A DNA stretch of 64,000 nucleotides, taken from assembly GCA_030374805.1 (NCBI GenBank), contig JARGSG010000251.1:164242-228241 (forward strand), written 5' to 3'. Shown here in pieces: positions 29,504 through 40,991 of the stretch. Positions within the stretch are counted from its first letter, which is position 1. The number at the start of each line of letters is the position of its first letter. The position numbers and the translations under genes are program-made. This DNA comes from Gracilaria gracilis. Its lineage: Eukaryota; Rhodophyta; Florideophyceae; Gracilariales; Gracilariaceae. The notes under the pieces are model-generated. The model worked only from the letters and a program-made list of their open reading frames with translations. It made no database searches and was not told where the DNA came from.

Positions 29504-31324
29504 TTACCCGCCACCGCAACATCGGTTGCTCTTCTCCGAAAGTCTGCGAGCGGCCGGAGGTACATTCTTCCCCAGCGCTTCGTAAACTCGAGGCGGAACA
29601 CATTCCTCCAGGTGTCGTTCTGACCAGCGCGCCACTCGAATCAGTGCGTCTTCATTCCAAACTCCCGCTATAGCCTGTACACCCACAGGAAGCCCATCTT
29701 CATCCAGACCAACCGGAAATGAAATCGCCGGTAGCCCAACAAGGTTGGCATACGTAGTAAATCTCATCATTGCGCTCTCAACCCCGATGTTCGCATCTCC
29801 GTTCACCACGTCTGTCGGAAGTTCTGGAACTTGAACGGCAATGCATGGCGTAATAATTACGTCTACGTTCTCGAATATTCGAGCTGCCTCTGAAATAGCT
29901 TGTTGTCTTACTGCTCTTGCTCTCATTTCATCGTCCTCAGTAAATTCTCTGCCCACCGCCATTTTCAGTCTAACATCGGCTCCGATCATTTGCGCATTAG
30001 TTCCAGATCGATTGTACAGGCCCTTCTTGCAGTAGAAATCAATTGCTTGATGCATCAGGCTTACCGAGTTTGCTACCCGGATTTCTTCCAAGTCAGGAAC
30101 CACAACTTTCTTCACGATGGCTCCAGCCTCTTCCATTCGTGACAAAGCCTTATCACAAGCCTTTCGCCCTCCACCCCACGACAAAGCATTCCAGCCTTCA
30201 TAGATTCCCACGCTGAGCCCTTCCACATCACAAAGTGCACTACTGGGAATTTTATTTGCGGGCGCTCCACCGTCACGTTCAGCAGAAGCCCAAGCAGCCA
30301 ACGCATAGTAAACAAGGGCCAAATCATCAGCCTTCGCAGCTATAATTCCAAGAGAACGGGCAGCTGGTAAAGGACTATGTTCATCCCCATAAACTACACC
30401 CCTCATGCTGAGCCTACCAAAAGTCGGTTTAAGCCCAAAAACCCCACAACAACTGGCAGGTATCCGTACGCTGCCAGCAGAGTCCGAGCCAATCGAAACT
30501 GGCACCAATCCCGACGCAACGGCTGCAGCACATCCAGCACTGGAGCCACCAGCACATCGGTTCGAATCATATGGATTCCTGACACAGCCTGCAGCAGAAG
30601 AGAAGCCTCGAGTTCCGAGTGCAACTTCGTCTTGATTCGATTTCGTAATCGGAATCATTCCTAAACGTCTCAGAGCTGCCACTACCGTTGCATCGTTTTC
30701 AGGAACGACGGGTGCGTGGCGAGTTGCGATAGATGACGGAAGTTTCGCGACATCGATGCAGTACTTTACAGAAAATGGTGCCCCGTCCAGAACTGAACGA
30801 GGCCGTCCGGATGCCCATCTCGCCACCGATGCCTGAATGTCATCCTGCAACTTACCAATTTCCACAGCTCGCAAGGCATTCAGCGGTGGTTGTAGCGCGT
30901 TCGATTCATCTATCATCATTGCCATTGCGGAAACCACAAGAGAAGGTGTAGAAAGCGCCGTTGAATACGCATGGTGCAAATATGCAAGTGAGATGCGCGC
31001 ACCGCGATGCGGAACATTGGGCGTCAGATCATAGAAGAACTGATCAAGATCTCTCGTCTGTGGCGGCGAAACAGCTGGTGACGGTAGCGGATGGTTCGGA
31101 ATAGACGGCAGACAATCTACATCGGAGGAGTGGCGAGCACGCCAAGCGTGAATGGCGGAAGAACGAAGGGCGAGGTGGCGGGGCAGAGCACCGAGGTATG
31201 GCTGTTCTAGCATATAAGCAGCTGCTCGTAGAGGAAGGCCAGACAAGGATGGAAAGCTGAGGTCATGGAGATTCGGCGCCTCGACTTCAGTTCCAGCGCT
31301 CTCGGGCGTTGCGTCAACAGACAT
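29504..31324 (-). CDS. Amidase signature family hydrolase
   Basis: 606 residues. Amidase-signature enzymes hydrolyse amide bonds through a Ser-cisSer-Lys triad; all three are visible: Lys187 in APFSVKYCID, cis-Ser in CAGGSSAGCAAAVASG (about 262) and the nucleophile Ser285 in GSDSAGSVRIPAS. The C-terminal core (VDVIITPCIAVQVPELP, YANLVGLPAISFPVGLDEDG) is intact. An N-terminal helical region of about 150 residues precedes the catalytic domain, longer than in GatA and more like fatty-acid-amide or other eukaryotic amidases. The substrate cannot be told from sequence. The ATG at 31324 is used; the frame upstream has only a TTG. Confidence 0.85.
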   Translation of the reverse strand: MSVDATPESAGTEVEAPNLHDLSFPSLSGLPLRAAAYMLEQPYLGALPRHLALRSSAIHAWRARHSSDVDCLPSIPNHPLPSPAVSPPQTRDLDQFFYDLTPNVPHRGARISLAYLHHAYSTALSTPSLVVSAMAMMIDESNALQPPLNALRAVEIGKLQDDIQASVARWASGRPRSVLDGAPFSVKYCIDVAKLPSSIATRHAPVVPENDATVVAALRRLGMIPITKSNQDEVALGTRGFSSAAGCVRNPYDSNRCAGGSSAGCAAAVASGLVPVSIGSDSAGSVRIPASCCGVFGLKPTFGRLSMRGVVYGDEHSPLPAARSLGIIAAKADDLALVYYALAAWASAERDGGAPANKIPSSALCDVEGLSVGIYEGWNALSWGGGRKACDKALSRMEEAGAIVKKVVVPDLEEIRVANSVSLMHQAIDFYCKKGLYNRSGTNAQMIGADVRLKMAVGREFTEDDEMRARAVRQQAISEAARIFENVDVIITPCIAVQVPELPTDVVNGDANIGVESAMMRFTTYANLVGLPAISFPVGLDEDGLPVGVQAIAGVWNEDALIRVARWSERHLEECVPPRVYEALGKNVPPAARRLSEKSNRCCGGG

Positions 31325-32144
31325 ATTGTGGATTCTACCAACCAAAAGTCCGGATCATCCAGTGGCAGCCTAACTGCTGCTCGCGGGGAATGCTGGAGGA
31401 TCAACGCTAGGTATCCTAGACGAGGTTGGAACTATCCGACTGCTGCGTGGAAACCTCGCATCATCCGCAGAAGTACAGTAGTGTGCCAATTTCAAAAGGG
31501 CTTGCATCAAAAAACGACCTGTCCAGCTTGATCCTCGAACTTTTTTAGAGTTGTGTACAGATACCTTTGTACCCCTGCGAGAAAACACCCGTGTGAAGTC
31601 CTATACATGTTAGTTACATGATCAAGTGCGACTTGTAGGTACAAGTTATGTACGTACCTACAATCACAGTCAACGTATACTGCGTCTCGACAACCAATAG
31701 ACGTTTGTCACATTAGATGATGACGCGCCCAGCCACCACCACTCCGAATGTGGATTCCAGACTGAGAATTGTTCTTCTGAGGAAGAAAGGATAGAATGTG
31801 CATCGGTGCACTTCATTATAGCCGTCGCGAGACGACTTCGGGTGCTCCGATAGACAAAAATATTCTTCCTCCTATCGTCCTATCCTCACACGAGGACCCA
31901 TCAAATGACTCCTAGTATACATACTCGATCCTTAGAAAGTCAGCAGAGTTAACTTCTTTAGTTCTCTATGAGTCACTTCTATACTCAGAGAAACTACCGG
32001 TTCCATCATCTTGAACGTGCATTTCTCCTCATGTTCACATTCTGGGAAAAGGAAGCTCTTGAGAATTTACATCCAGCCTGTCTTGGCCCAACAGAAACTT
32101 AATCCCTTCTTTGAAAATAGAAAGGTCAGGCGTAGCTTTCGATA
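31325..32144. other. Intergenic region with hairpin
   Basis: About 820 nt with no credible gene. It holds a 10-bp hairpin (TTGTAGGTAC/GTACCTACAA, about 31635-31663) and a short CCTATCGTCCTATCCTC repeat near 31871. No RNA family recognised. Confidence 0.5.
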
Positions 32145-35100
32145 CTACTTCTTTCTTGACTTTCCACGCTTTGTAATCGCCCCACGAATCACTTCCCGTT
32201 GACGTGCGTTGTTCAAGCGTCTGGCTCTCTTCGGATCAGAGAAAAGTTCTTCGAAAATAGAAACTAAACTCTTCTCCTTTTCCAAGGCATCTTGTAGCTT
32301 TGAAACTGGCAGACTTAGCAACAGGCGAACACACTTAGTCTTAATACTAGTGCAATATAACAAGAACCCTTCCCAAACGAGAGCATTTGACCATACATGC
32401 TTCTCTATAAGGCGTTTCATAACCGTGTCGTTGATATACTTTTCAAGATCAGGGTGAAATATTCGAGCGAGCTGCACTGTTCTCATGAAAAGATTAGGTA
32501 TTGTGGTCATTTCCAGTATTTGCTGAATAGATTGAGCGACAACTGCTCGCTGAAACACGGGTTTGGATTCAAAACAAGCTTGGATAGCCACACTTACGCC
32601 AACTGTTGGTTCGATTTTGTGCAATTCCACAAGCAAATCTTCTGGAGATATAGCCGGAGGACGAGTAGACATCAGGAGAGATATCACATTCTTAAAGCCA
32701 CTTAAGTTCATCGAGTTTTTCCCCTCCGTATTTCCTGGCTCGTTTTCTTGATGTGAAGTAGGCGTCATAGGCCGCGTTACTTCCTCAACAATTGCCACAA
32801 GGTGCGAAAGTACAGCCTTTCTTGACAACCCAGGTAGCACTGGGATGACAAACTCAATCCTCTTGCTCTTTTCATATCGTGTTTGAGCTGCTACGACGAC
32901 TTCCCTTGACGGTTTGCTAGATTTCTTCGTCAATATTCTTAGAATCTCAATCGCCATGGGCGCAGTTCCGTCCGAGAACTGCTCGTTGTCTAAGCCGAAG
33001 AGCGGTGATGGTGTCAATTTCCCACTGATCAGATCCAGCATGGATGAGCATGACATTCCGGCATGCTGGGCAAGTTCTCTCGCTCTTGATAGTAGTATCT
33101 TCTGACCTGAAGATGAGGCGGCAATGTAACCTGACGCCAGAACGTTCAATAGCTCATGCTTCTTTCCACACAGCGCGGTCAACAACAGCGAATCGCGTTC
33201 CAAGTTCGAGTCTTCTGCAGTTTCCCCCACCGTCAACGGAGTTTTATCAATGCTTGTATAGCTCGGGCTTCAATGATTCCTGCCACTTCTTTGCTTGATT
33301 CAGAAAACACCTGGTTTGCAAGCAGTCGAATCGCTGGTCCCCGTAGCACCTCATCGCTGTGAAACGCAAGGGTAAGAAGGAGCTCGAGGCAAATGCTGCG
33401 ATCGCTTCCTGGCCTTTCCGAGATGACTTGACGTAATGCACTTAGTCCTAGCTTCATCTGGGATGGATCCGTGCAGAGAGTCCTTAATAGATCCAGCACT
33501 GATTGAGTGAGAAGTGGAGCTTCCGTAATGATTGAATTGAATGCGATCGAGTGCCCATCTTGGTTGTCCATCAATGAGGTCAAGAACAGCATCAGAATTC
33601 GTTCATACCCTTCGTGACCTCTTCTGAGTCGACTGAGGTCATACTCATCATCAGACTCATCCTCCTGGTCAGTGCCAGAAGGGCTTTCTTCGCAGGCATC
33701 CCCGTTCTTCGAATCTATGCCTCCCTCTTTGCTTTTAGCAGCATCCGAGCTGAGTGTGTTTAGCGTGCCATTCAAAGCCGATTTCTCTTCTACACTGAGG
33801 CCCTTCGAATTTTCTACCTTAACATCACCTGAATCATCAAAAGACGGATCACACCTTTCTTGAGGTTCTTGTTTTGCTTCATCTACTTCCAGTTTAGTCT
33901 CCTTTTCTTGTAGCGATGCATTCAACTTTGGATCCAACACCCATTGCCGTTCATTATATATGAATTCGTTGAAAGACGAATCGTCCATTCTTCGATAGCC
34001 GTTCCGAAGTCGGACAAGCGCAAATCCTTATCAGGATAAGAATCAATGGAAGCAGGAACATCGTAATCACATATCTCTTCGAAAACAAGTAACCGATGAA
34101 GCCATGCAAGAGCCAAGTTAATGCTTCTGTTAATATTTTTCACTATATATTGACAAGTATCCTCACAAAACTTCTTTGCTGCTTCAGATTCTCGCAAAGC
34201 AAACTCTGTGAGAAGGCGAGACAACATCTGGATACGGAGAGGCCCCGCACCGCTGGAAATTGCTTCTTCTTCACGATGCAAAAGCCGTCTGCAACACATA
34301 GCGACCAGCTGTTCAGTTGTTTCTTCAGAGAAATTCGGAACAACAACTGGCGGAGCAACTTTACGTTTGGGCAGTGCTTTCTTTTGCGGGGGTAGGCTTT
34401 GTTTCTCGTTATTGGTAGATCCGAATCTTGATTTTCGCATCCGCTTGGATAGAGGTTCGTCGTTGGAATTTGGAGTAATCTGAGCGCCCTCCGCTGTATA
34501 CATTAACGCACCAGGAACACTTTCTGCTGGAGGAATATTAAGCAAGATTCGAGTCATAATAAAGTTTACCACTTCCTTATGTGGCATACTCTGAACTAGA
34601 GCTCGGGTGGCAGCCATTGCGTCATGTGGGGGAAGGCGAGGCCAGTGTCTGTTTTGTTCTTGCGGAGTGCTTCTCGGTCTTTTCATCGATAAGAGTGACG
34701 GCGCTTGCGCATTTATTTGACGCATCATAGCTTCATTCTTTCCAGCAGAGGTGAATTCCGCTTTGTATGTGCCTTGTTGACCAGGCACTGGCTGCCCACT
34801 GACCTGATGTGTCACAGTGAAGTCTGGACCTGAACCAAGAGCAGCAGAATTAGTCCTGTCCACGTCTTGGGGACTTGTGATTCGATGAAGGTCGGCGTTC
34901 TTGGCTGCTAGCTCAGATGCCTCAGCAGCTGCCTTCGCTGCTGCGGCTGCTTCAGCAGCTTTGGCGGCAGCTGCAGCCTGAGCATTTCTTTTGCGTATCG
35001 CGTCCTGCTCTTTTTCGTAGTTGCTCAAGTCATTCATAGCAGCAGTAATGTCCACACCAGCTCTTCCGTTTCTTACATGGGGGTAAGCAAGCAACGCCCT

Positions 35101-36042
35101 GAGGCTAAAACGCAAAACTGTGATTACACTTTGCTTTTGGCTCTCAGAAAGGTTGAGAAACGCGCGAGAAGGCGTACCCCTTGTAGCGGTGATAGCGTAA
35201 ACAACATCTAGCAAAGGTGGCAATGTGTATTGCAAAATCTTTCTCCGTCTTCGAACCAAGTTGCTTAGAACAGCTATGGCAGTCATGAATGAAAGCGGAG
35301 GAAGTCCGTGCTGTGTGGATGAATCTGACTTTCTTGATTTCACAAAGCCTTCCAGTCCTCCATGTAGCAATTTTACGACTTGGTTGACGCACCTTACACC
35401 CTCATTCTCCAAAACGCCAACATCTAAGAACTGCGACTCGGAGCGTTTCTTAAGCAGATAATCCAGAGTAAAGTGGTCTGCTGACCCCGTTGACCCTGAG
35501 AAGCTAAGAGCAAGCACAACTGTTTCGGCAAACTTAATCGCCGATTTTCGTAGTCCATCATCCAATTCTTCGATGAGCGAAATTGCCCGCTCCTCCATTT
35601 GAAACCAAGTCCTCAATCTAGCTTCCGGAAAGGAATCTTCAGAAACTCCCACGGTTGCTACATATCCGATCAGTCTGCGAAATAAAACAGTGAGCGTTCG
35701 CACAGCTCGCTTAACAACTATAACATGTTCATCATTCAAGGATCTACAGAGAAAATCGGTTCCAGTTGGGGTGAAAGAGTTGAGATCTCGCAAGCAAAAG
35801 TCTTCAACAGCTTGGGGTACAACATTACGAATGAGGTGCGAAGGGTCAGATATAGCAGCTGTGCACAACGCATCAAAAGTGGGTAAAAGGTCTTCTGGGC
35901 GAGCACGAGCTCTTCGGGCGTCAAGCAAAGCGGCTCGAAGTGCATCAAACGCTTCAACACGCTTGGAGACTTCAAGATTTGGGTCGCGAGCATCTTCTAA
36001 GTAGGCCTTCGCCCGTTCGACGATGTCCGAAGCGCTCGCCAT
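32145..36042 (-). CDS. SYMPK: Symplekin/Pta1, cleavage-polyadenylation scaffold (two frame breaks)
   Basis: Three consecutive frames form one protein of about 1,300 residues. Symplekin is the scaffold that joins CPSF and CstF in mRNA 3'-end formation. The N-terminal HEAT region includes SDPSHLIRNVVPQAVEDFCL and VIVVKRAVRTLTVLFRRLIG; the middle frame has ITEAPLLTQSVLDLLRTLC; the last frame carries the symplekin C-terminal domain (LPGLSRKAVLSHLVAIVEEV, STRPPAISPEDLLVELHKIE). Breaks lie near 33972 and 33242. Each is restored by one extra base in a short homopolymer (AAA at 33972-33974 and TTTT at 33242-33245 on the plus strand), giving LFNEFIYNE and ALIKTPLTVGE. No plausible intron is available, so sequence error or mutation is likely. 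Confidence 0.85.
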
Positions 36043-36716
36043 TCAGTGCACTTTTTTGACTGCAAGCCTGGTCCCTGTGGAATCAGTGTGAATACCGCGA
36101 CTGCAGCTCAGCGGTTAAAGGGCCAGAGAGCTGAACAGAGTGAGCTCGTGGATTGCGTGGGAGAACTGCGCAACTATCTCTAGTCCGGGGTGTTGCTGCT
36201 CCCTGGACTTTACTCTTTCGCGCTAAATCCTGAGGAATATGACGATAATTGAGGATCACATTCCAAACGAAAATGTTTGGTGAGTGGCAACTGGCCAACA
36301 TCGACCTTCAAATGTTTACTTTTCGACCGATTTTCGATCCAAAATCATTGATTGAAATGGAATCCACACCGCCCGCTATGCTTCGCTGCAAGGCTTCGTT
36401 CGTTCGTTCAACATGACGTACGTAAAATTCATTTCGTTCGTTCGTTCAACATGGCATAATAGTCAGTTGGCCAAACGCTGGACGTATAAGGCAAGAACAG
36501 AAAGCCCGAAGACTCTCGTCTGCGTAGAATATTCGCTTTGTCATCGAAGTTGGCAGGCGAACCCCCACATTTTCTCTCGTAGTGTGACACCGATTCACTG
36601 AGCGTGGTCGTTCTTTCGTTACGATTGATATCGAAACTTCGTTTCCGAAAGGAGTCTTAAACAATAACTCATGTACATATATGTTTTTGTAGAAACGACT
36701 AAATCTTCGCGCTTCA
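36043..36716. promoter_or_regulatory. Divergent promoter region, symplekin / Hsp70 NEF
   Basis: About 670 nt between two divergent starts. It contains a 21-nt direct repeat built on CGTT units (36395-36415 and 36433-36453). No gene is supported here. Confidence 0.5.
36395..36453 (+). repeat. Direct repeat with CGTT tetranucleotides
   Basis: Two identical 21-nt copies (TTCGTTCGTTCG followed by TTCAACATG) at 36395-36415 and 36433-36453, 38 nt apart start to start. A complementary GAAC run occurs beside the palindrome at 22208. Confidence 0.9.
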
Positions 36717-37793
36717 ATGTCTGAACTGGTGAAGAATACTTCTACCGAAATGGAATTAAGGGTGAGTCACAAGCTTTTACTCGGCTTCGTCATAATGCTC
36801 ATGTTCACACGCACGATTGCTTCCACAGCTGCCGTGTTAAGTTCTGTGTCGGATGACCCATTAGCTGACACTCGGCAATGCGAAGCAAGTGAAAAAGAAG
36901 ATCATATTCTCTGTGAGGCATCGAAAGTGAAGCAAGCGTCAATCGACCAAATTATGGAAGAAGACGAAGCCTCGAGAAGTCCCCCAGAAGCCCCTTCTGC
37001 GGGGCAGGACCCCTGGGCGGCGGCGTATGAACAGTGGATCGTTGGAAAGAACCCGACTGATAGGAAAAAGGCTGTTAATCGGGCATTAGAGGAAGCGATG
37101 AAGAGGTACCCGGACGCAAGGAAACCGGAAGACAGCAAAGAAGAATTTCAACTGCCGGAGACAGGCGATGACGAGCTCACAGTCATCACTGCCGCGGTAC
37201 ACAATATTTCTAAGTCTGATGCCACAAGTGAACGATTGAGGACTGCCTTAGACATCATTGAAGAGCTTTGCAATTCTGGTGATAATGGACGACAAATGCA
37301 GGCAGCAGGTGGTGTTCCTCATTTGCTAAGACATGCTTCATCGGTTTCTACAGATATATCGCTATTATCAGTTCGTGCACTCGCTACTTGTGCACAGAAT
37401 AATCCGACTGTATTTGACTGTGCGGTGGACGAGGGTGCAATTGCGTCTATGGTCAAACTGGCCGACAATGGTAACGACGCTCTTCGGGCGGCATCGCTGC
37501 GAGTGCTTGTCGCAGTCGCTGATTCGAAAAAATCTGAAGAAGCTCTGGAGAAGGAGGAAGCTGGCATTGTGAAAGTTGTACATGACAGTTTGCGCAAGAA
37601 TTCAGGAACGGATGGAACCCGATGCCAAATCAGGGCCTTTGCACTCGTTGAGCAGTGCCTTGTAAGATACCAGGACACCTGGAAACAGATATATGTCTCA
37701 TCGGGTCTCGTCAAAGTCGCTGAACAGGCTTTGCATAGTGAAAGTATTGATGTGCGAGAAGGTGCTGCGAGGGTTCTACGCATGTTGAGGTGA
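36717..37793 (+). CDS. Hsp70 nucleotide exchange factor, Fes1/SIL1/HspBP1 family
   Basis: 358 residues. An N-terminal hydrophobic stretch (LLLGFVIMLMFTRTIASTAA, about residues 20-40) looks like an ER signal or signal anchor. From about residue 150 the protein is a helical armadillo-like domain: DIIEELCNSGDNGRQMQAAG, GGVPHLLRH, LSVRALATCAQNNP and GTRCQIRAFALVEQC follow the Fes1/HspBP1/SIL1 family pattern. These proteins release ADP from Hsp70, here presumably from an ER Hsp70 (BiP), because of the signal. An acidic region (ASIDQIMEEDEAS) separates the signal from the domain. Intronless. It is unclear whether this is SIL1 proper or a secreted Fes1 relative. Confidence 0.75.
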   Translation: MSELVKNTSTEMELRVSHKLLLGFVIMLMFTRTIASTAAVLSSVSDDPLADTRQCEASEKEDHILCEASKVKQASIDQIMEEDEASRSPPEAPSAGQDPWAAAYEQWIVGKNPTDRKKAVNRALEEAMKRYPDARKPEDSKEEFQLPETGDDELTVITAAVHNISKSDATSERLRTALDIIEELCNSGDNGRQMQAAGGVPHLLRHASSVSTDISLLSVRALATCAQNNPTVFDCAVDEGAIASMVKLADNGNDALRAASLRVLVAVADSKKSEEALEKEEAGIVKVVHDSLRKNSGTDGTRCQIRAFALVEQCLVRYQDTWKQIYVSSGLVKVAEQALHSESIDVREGAARVLRMLR

Positions 37794-37918
37794 AGTTTGA
37801 TGGGTATGAAGCTTGGAGCACGGTAGTTTAAGCTAATACAATAAGCGCTGCTGGAAACAGGAAATGCTTTTGAGGGAGGCATAAATCGAAAACAAAAAAG
37901 GACGGCATATGATCGCAT

Positions 37919-38512
37919 CTAATCAATCTCCCGTGCGTCAATGTCAATAGTTGCTGAGGATGGGTCCTTAACTGAGAAGTTCCCCGTCTTTTCGGTTTGA
38001 AAGACAGTTCCACAAACGGCGCAATTCACTGCTTGTCCTTTTAGTCCAGTAACAGTCGCTCCGCAGGAAGAACAGGTTCCTTTCACTAACTGACGATTGA
38101 TCCACCATCTAAACCCCAGCATAGCTACAACCGGGACCACAGTAAGCACGGCAAACAATATGAGAAAGGAGTCAAATATTATTCCAATTCGTCCAGTTAG
38201 CACGAGCCATACGAGAGTTCCCCAAAGCAGAACTTGACCGGATGGGCTTTGCAGAAAACGGCCAGTGGCTATCAACACATCCGCGATTTTGTAGTTGCTG
38301 TTTCGGTTGTCGTTGAATGTACATGTTGGTGTCAGTCTGCACCGCCGATATGTTCTTACGGGGGACGAGCGAAGACGAGTTCGGTCGCTTAGGGAGAATT
38401 GAGGCCGTGGGCAGAAACTTGTAGCGCTGGCTCGAAGCTTGGTTTGAAAGAGTGTTGGTTGCAAAGAGACGGTTGGCACGAACATAGTGCAAGGCGATAT
38501 CGTAGTCCCCAT
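37919..38512 (-). CDS. Plastid membrane protein with C-terminal zinc ribbon
   Basis: 197 residues: a transit-like, Arg/Ser/Thr-rich N-terminus (about 1-65), a short amphipathic part, two hydrophobic helices (VLLWGTLVWLVLTGRIGIIF and FLILFAVLTVVPVVAMLGF), then a zinc ribbon GTCSSCGATVTGLKGQAVNC with AVCG completing C-x2-C...C-x2-C. This layout resembles plant thylakoid/envelope proteins in which two helices are followed by a C-terminal zinc ribbon. Function unknown. It converges with the NEF gene, 125 nt between stops. Confidence 0.6.
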   Translation of the reverse strand: MGTTISPCTMFVPTVSLQPTLFQTKLRASATSFCPRPQFSLSDRTRLRSSPVRTYRRCRLTPTCTFNDNRNSNYKIADVLIATGRFLQSPSGQVLLWGTLVWLVLTGRIGIIFDSFLILFAVLTVVPVVAMLGFRWWINRQLVKGTCSSCGATVTGLKGQAVNCAVCGTVFQTEKTGNFSVKDPSSATIDIDAREID

Positions 38513-39158
38513 TTCAGCGCTCTTGGTTATTGCAGCGACCTTCAGTCAATTGCAGAAGAACCGGGGACCCTTCTAGACTTGAATAGAATACCAGTAGTTG
38601 GTTCGCAAAGAATGAAGTTCAGATCGGAAGGCAAACGAGAGGACGACCGACAATCTGTAGATAAGTAATGGCTCGGAAACTACACAGAGCACGGGGAGAA
38701 GGAAATGGATTTACAAGTTTCGTAGCATAGGATGGGTCGGGTCCACGCAAATATCCGTCGAAAGAGCAACGACGGGCGAAGTGTTGAAGAAGCATTCCTT
38801 GCCGTCCGCACAGTGTGGCATCGGAGATTTTGAGGGATTGGCGGGGATAGCCAAAGCGTGTGCGCCATTCATTTGCGGCGAGAATGCACGCATGACCCCT
38901 TTATTTGATCCACCTATACTAATTACACATTGAGCGGTGACAACTGTAGTTGGTTGGTGTAATCGCTGGAGGCAAGTGACACCGATATTCGGACTTCGAT
39001 CCTTGCAATCGGCTGCCATGCCCCGCAACGTGCAACAGTCCGTCTTGTCAAAGACATCCCTCTGCGCCGGGAGCACATCCGGTTGATCGTATCATTACTC
39101 GATTTCCTTTTCCGATTCATTCTGCTTCAAAGAGTGTTTCAGCATCGAATCATCCGCA
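38513..39158. promoter_or_regulatory. Divergent upstream region, zinc-ribbon protein / Rpn3
   Basis: About 650 nt. A minus-strand ORF (38711-39076) contains several cysteines but has no recognisable domain and lies where promoters should be, so I do not call it. Confidence 0.45.
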
Positions 39159-40833
39159 ATGACGAAGGATATGGAAATGCCCGACGTGTCCAAGCACAAT
39201 GAATCCAGTGGAAAGGAGACGAACGATGCAGACAAGGTTAAGAAGCCAGTCGCAGCTAAAGTTGTCAGTCCCACAGAGTCACTCTCTGCAGGTATGTTCC
39301 ACGCTTACTCTTTTTCATTCTTTAGATCCCGTTCATCAACCGAGTTGATTCTAACGTTGCGCTATATGCTTAATAGATATCCGGCGAAACGTTGGTATTA
39401 TCGACAAGGCGGTGCAGGCAAAAGAATTGCGATTGCTAGCCCGTGTTATGCGCAGTACTGGAACCATTCGCAGCCGTCTGTCGGTCAACGTTCTCTCAAG
39501 AGCCGTTGCTTGCTATATTCCAGATCAGTATGCGCACAAGATGTCCGCCTTAAAAGCGCTCAAAACGATTCCTTTTAAGCCCACCAATGACTCTGCAATG
39601 GATGTAGATCACGTCAAGCCCGACTCTGATGTGAACAAAACGGAGACGGAAACAACCAAATCTACTCTATCTAATTATGAATTGCTTGCAACTCCCTCGC
39701 CGTCATCTGTACCAGAAGTGTCAGCGTACCTCCATCTGCTTGTCATTCTTGTTTTGATTGATAACGCAAGTCTTTCAGATGCTGTGAATATGAGTGCGGC
39801 GCTTGTCGACTCACTCACGGAGTTTAACCGTCGCACAATGGATGAAATCAATTCACGTGCGTACTTCTACTATGCTCGAGCGGTCGAACTTACCGGTCCA
39901 ATCGCTCCAATTCGGTCAAAGCTTCTTGCTGCATATCGTACAGCCACTCTGCACCATGACGCTCCAAGTCAAGCAGTGATTTTGAACTTATTGTTGCGCA
40001 ACTACATTGCATATCATCTTTACGATCAAGCGGACAAATTATTGTCTCGAACAACCTTTCCGGAGACAAGAAGCAACAACCAATTGGCTCGATATCTATA
40101 CTACACAGGACGCGTCAAGGCTGTCCAATTGGATTACTCTGAAGCGCTATGGAACTTGCAGCAGGCCTTGAGGAAAGCTAATCAGACTTCGGGACTGGGC
40201 TTTCGGATTTCCGCGCAGAAGTTTGTAATCATTGTCCAATTGTTGACAGGCGAGGTACCGTCCAGAGATGTGTTCCGACAAAGCCAGATGCAAAGTGCTT
40301 TGCGCCCTTATTTGCAGATTACACAAGCTGTGAGAAATGGTGATATGCAAAAGTTTAAACACGTGCTCGAAGCTTCTGCTGACGATTTCGAGGCTGATGA
40401 TACGATGTCACTTATTAATCGTCTGCGGCACAACGTCATCAAGACCGGGTTGAGGATGCTTAGTTCTTCATATTCAAGAATCACTATTTCTGAAATCTGT
40501 AAGCGTCTTCATCTAGACTCTCCGGAGAACGCTGAAGGGGTTGTGGCCAAGGCAATTCATGATGGTGTTATTGATGCCGTTATCGATCATGAAGGCGGTT
40601 TTGTGAGATCTAATGAAACAACAGATGTTTATTCCACAACAGAACCTTCTGATGCGTACCATACGCGTATTCAGTTCTGTCTGAACATTTACAACGACGC
40701 TGTTCGTGCGATGAGATTCCCGGAGAAGAAGGAGGATGAGGAAACGCCTGAACAACGACGTGAAAGATTGAAGGAACAAGAAGAACTGGCGAAAACATTG
40801 GCAGAGGAAGATGATGACGATTTTGAACCGTAA
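39159..40833 (+). CDS. RPN3: 26S proteasome regulatory subunit Rpn3 (PSMD3), one intron
   Basis: Two exons, 39159-39291 and 39377-40833, joined in phase to give 529 residues. The 85-nt intron has GTATGT at its start, a CTAAC-like branch sequence and TTAATAG at its end. The joint restores ESLSADIRRNVGIIDKAVQA, matching the conserved Rpn3 N-terminus. Rpn3 is a PCI-domain subunit of the proteasome lid. TPR-like helical repeats (LLLRNYIAYHLYDQADKLLS, RYLYYTGRVKAVQLDYSEAL) are followed by the PCI winged helix (YSRITISEICKRLHLDSPEN) and an acidic Lys/Glu-rich tail (EEDDDDFEP). Confidence 0.93.
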
Positions 40834-40991
40834 TAAGTTTGAGTCGTTCGGATTGGTTTGAGAGTAAACTTAACTTCGTGAATGAAGGGAAGGTGGTCAC
40901 TAGGGTATTGTACAACTGTGCTCTACTTTCGCTCACGCCAACTTAGGGTAAGCTCTTTGCTTCGCGTAGCATGGGGTGCTGAGTGCACCGC

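Noticed and set aside
33236..34000. Very short introns of 23-26 nt in symplekin
   Set aside because: GT...AG pairs of that length can be found by eye, but confirmed introns in the window are 85-121 nt and single-base repair gives better protein joints.
38711..39076. Minus-strand Cys-containing ORF between the zinc-ribbon and Rpn3 genes
   Set aside because: No domain, no signal peptide, and it occupies the expected promoter interval. Not strong enough to call.
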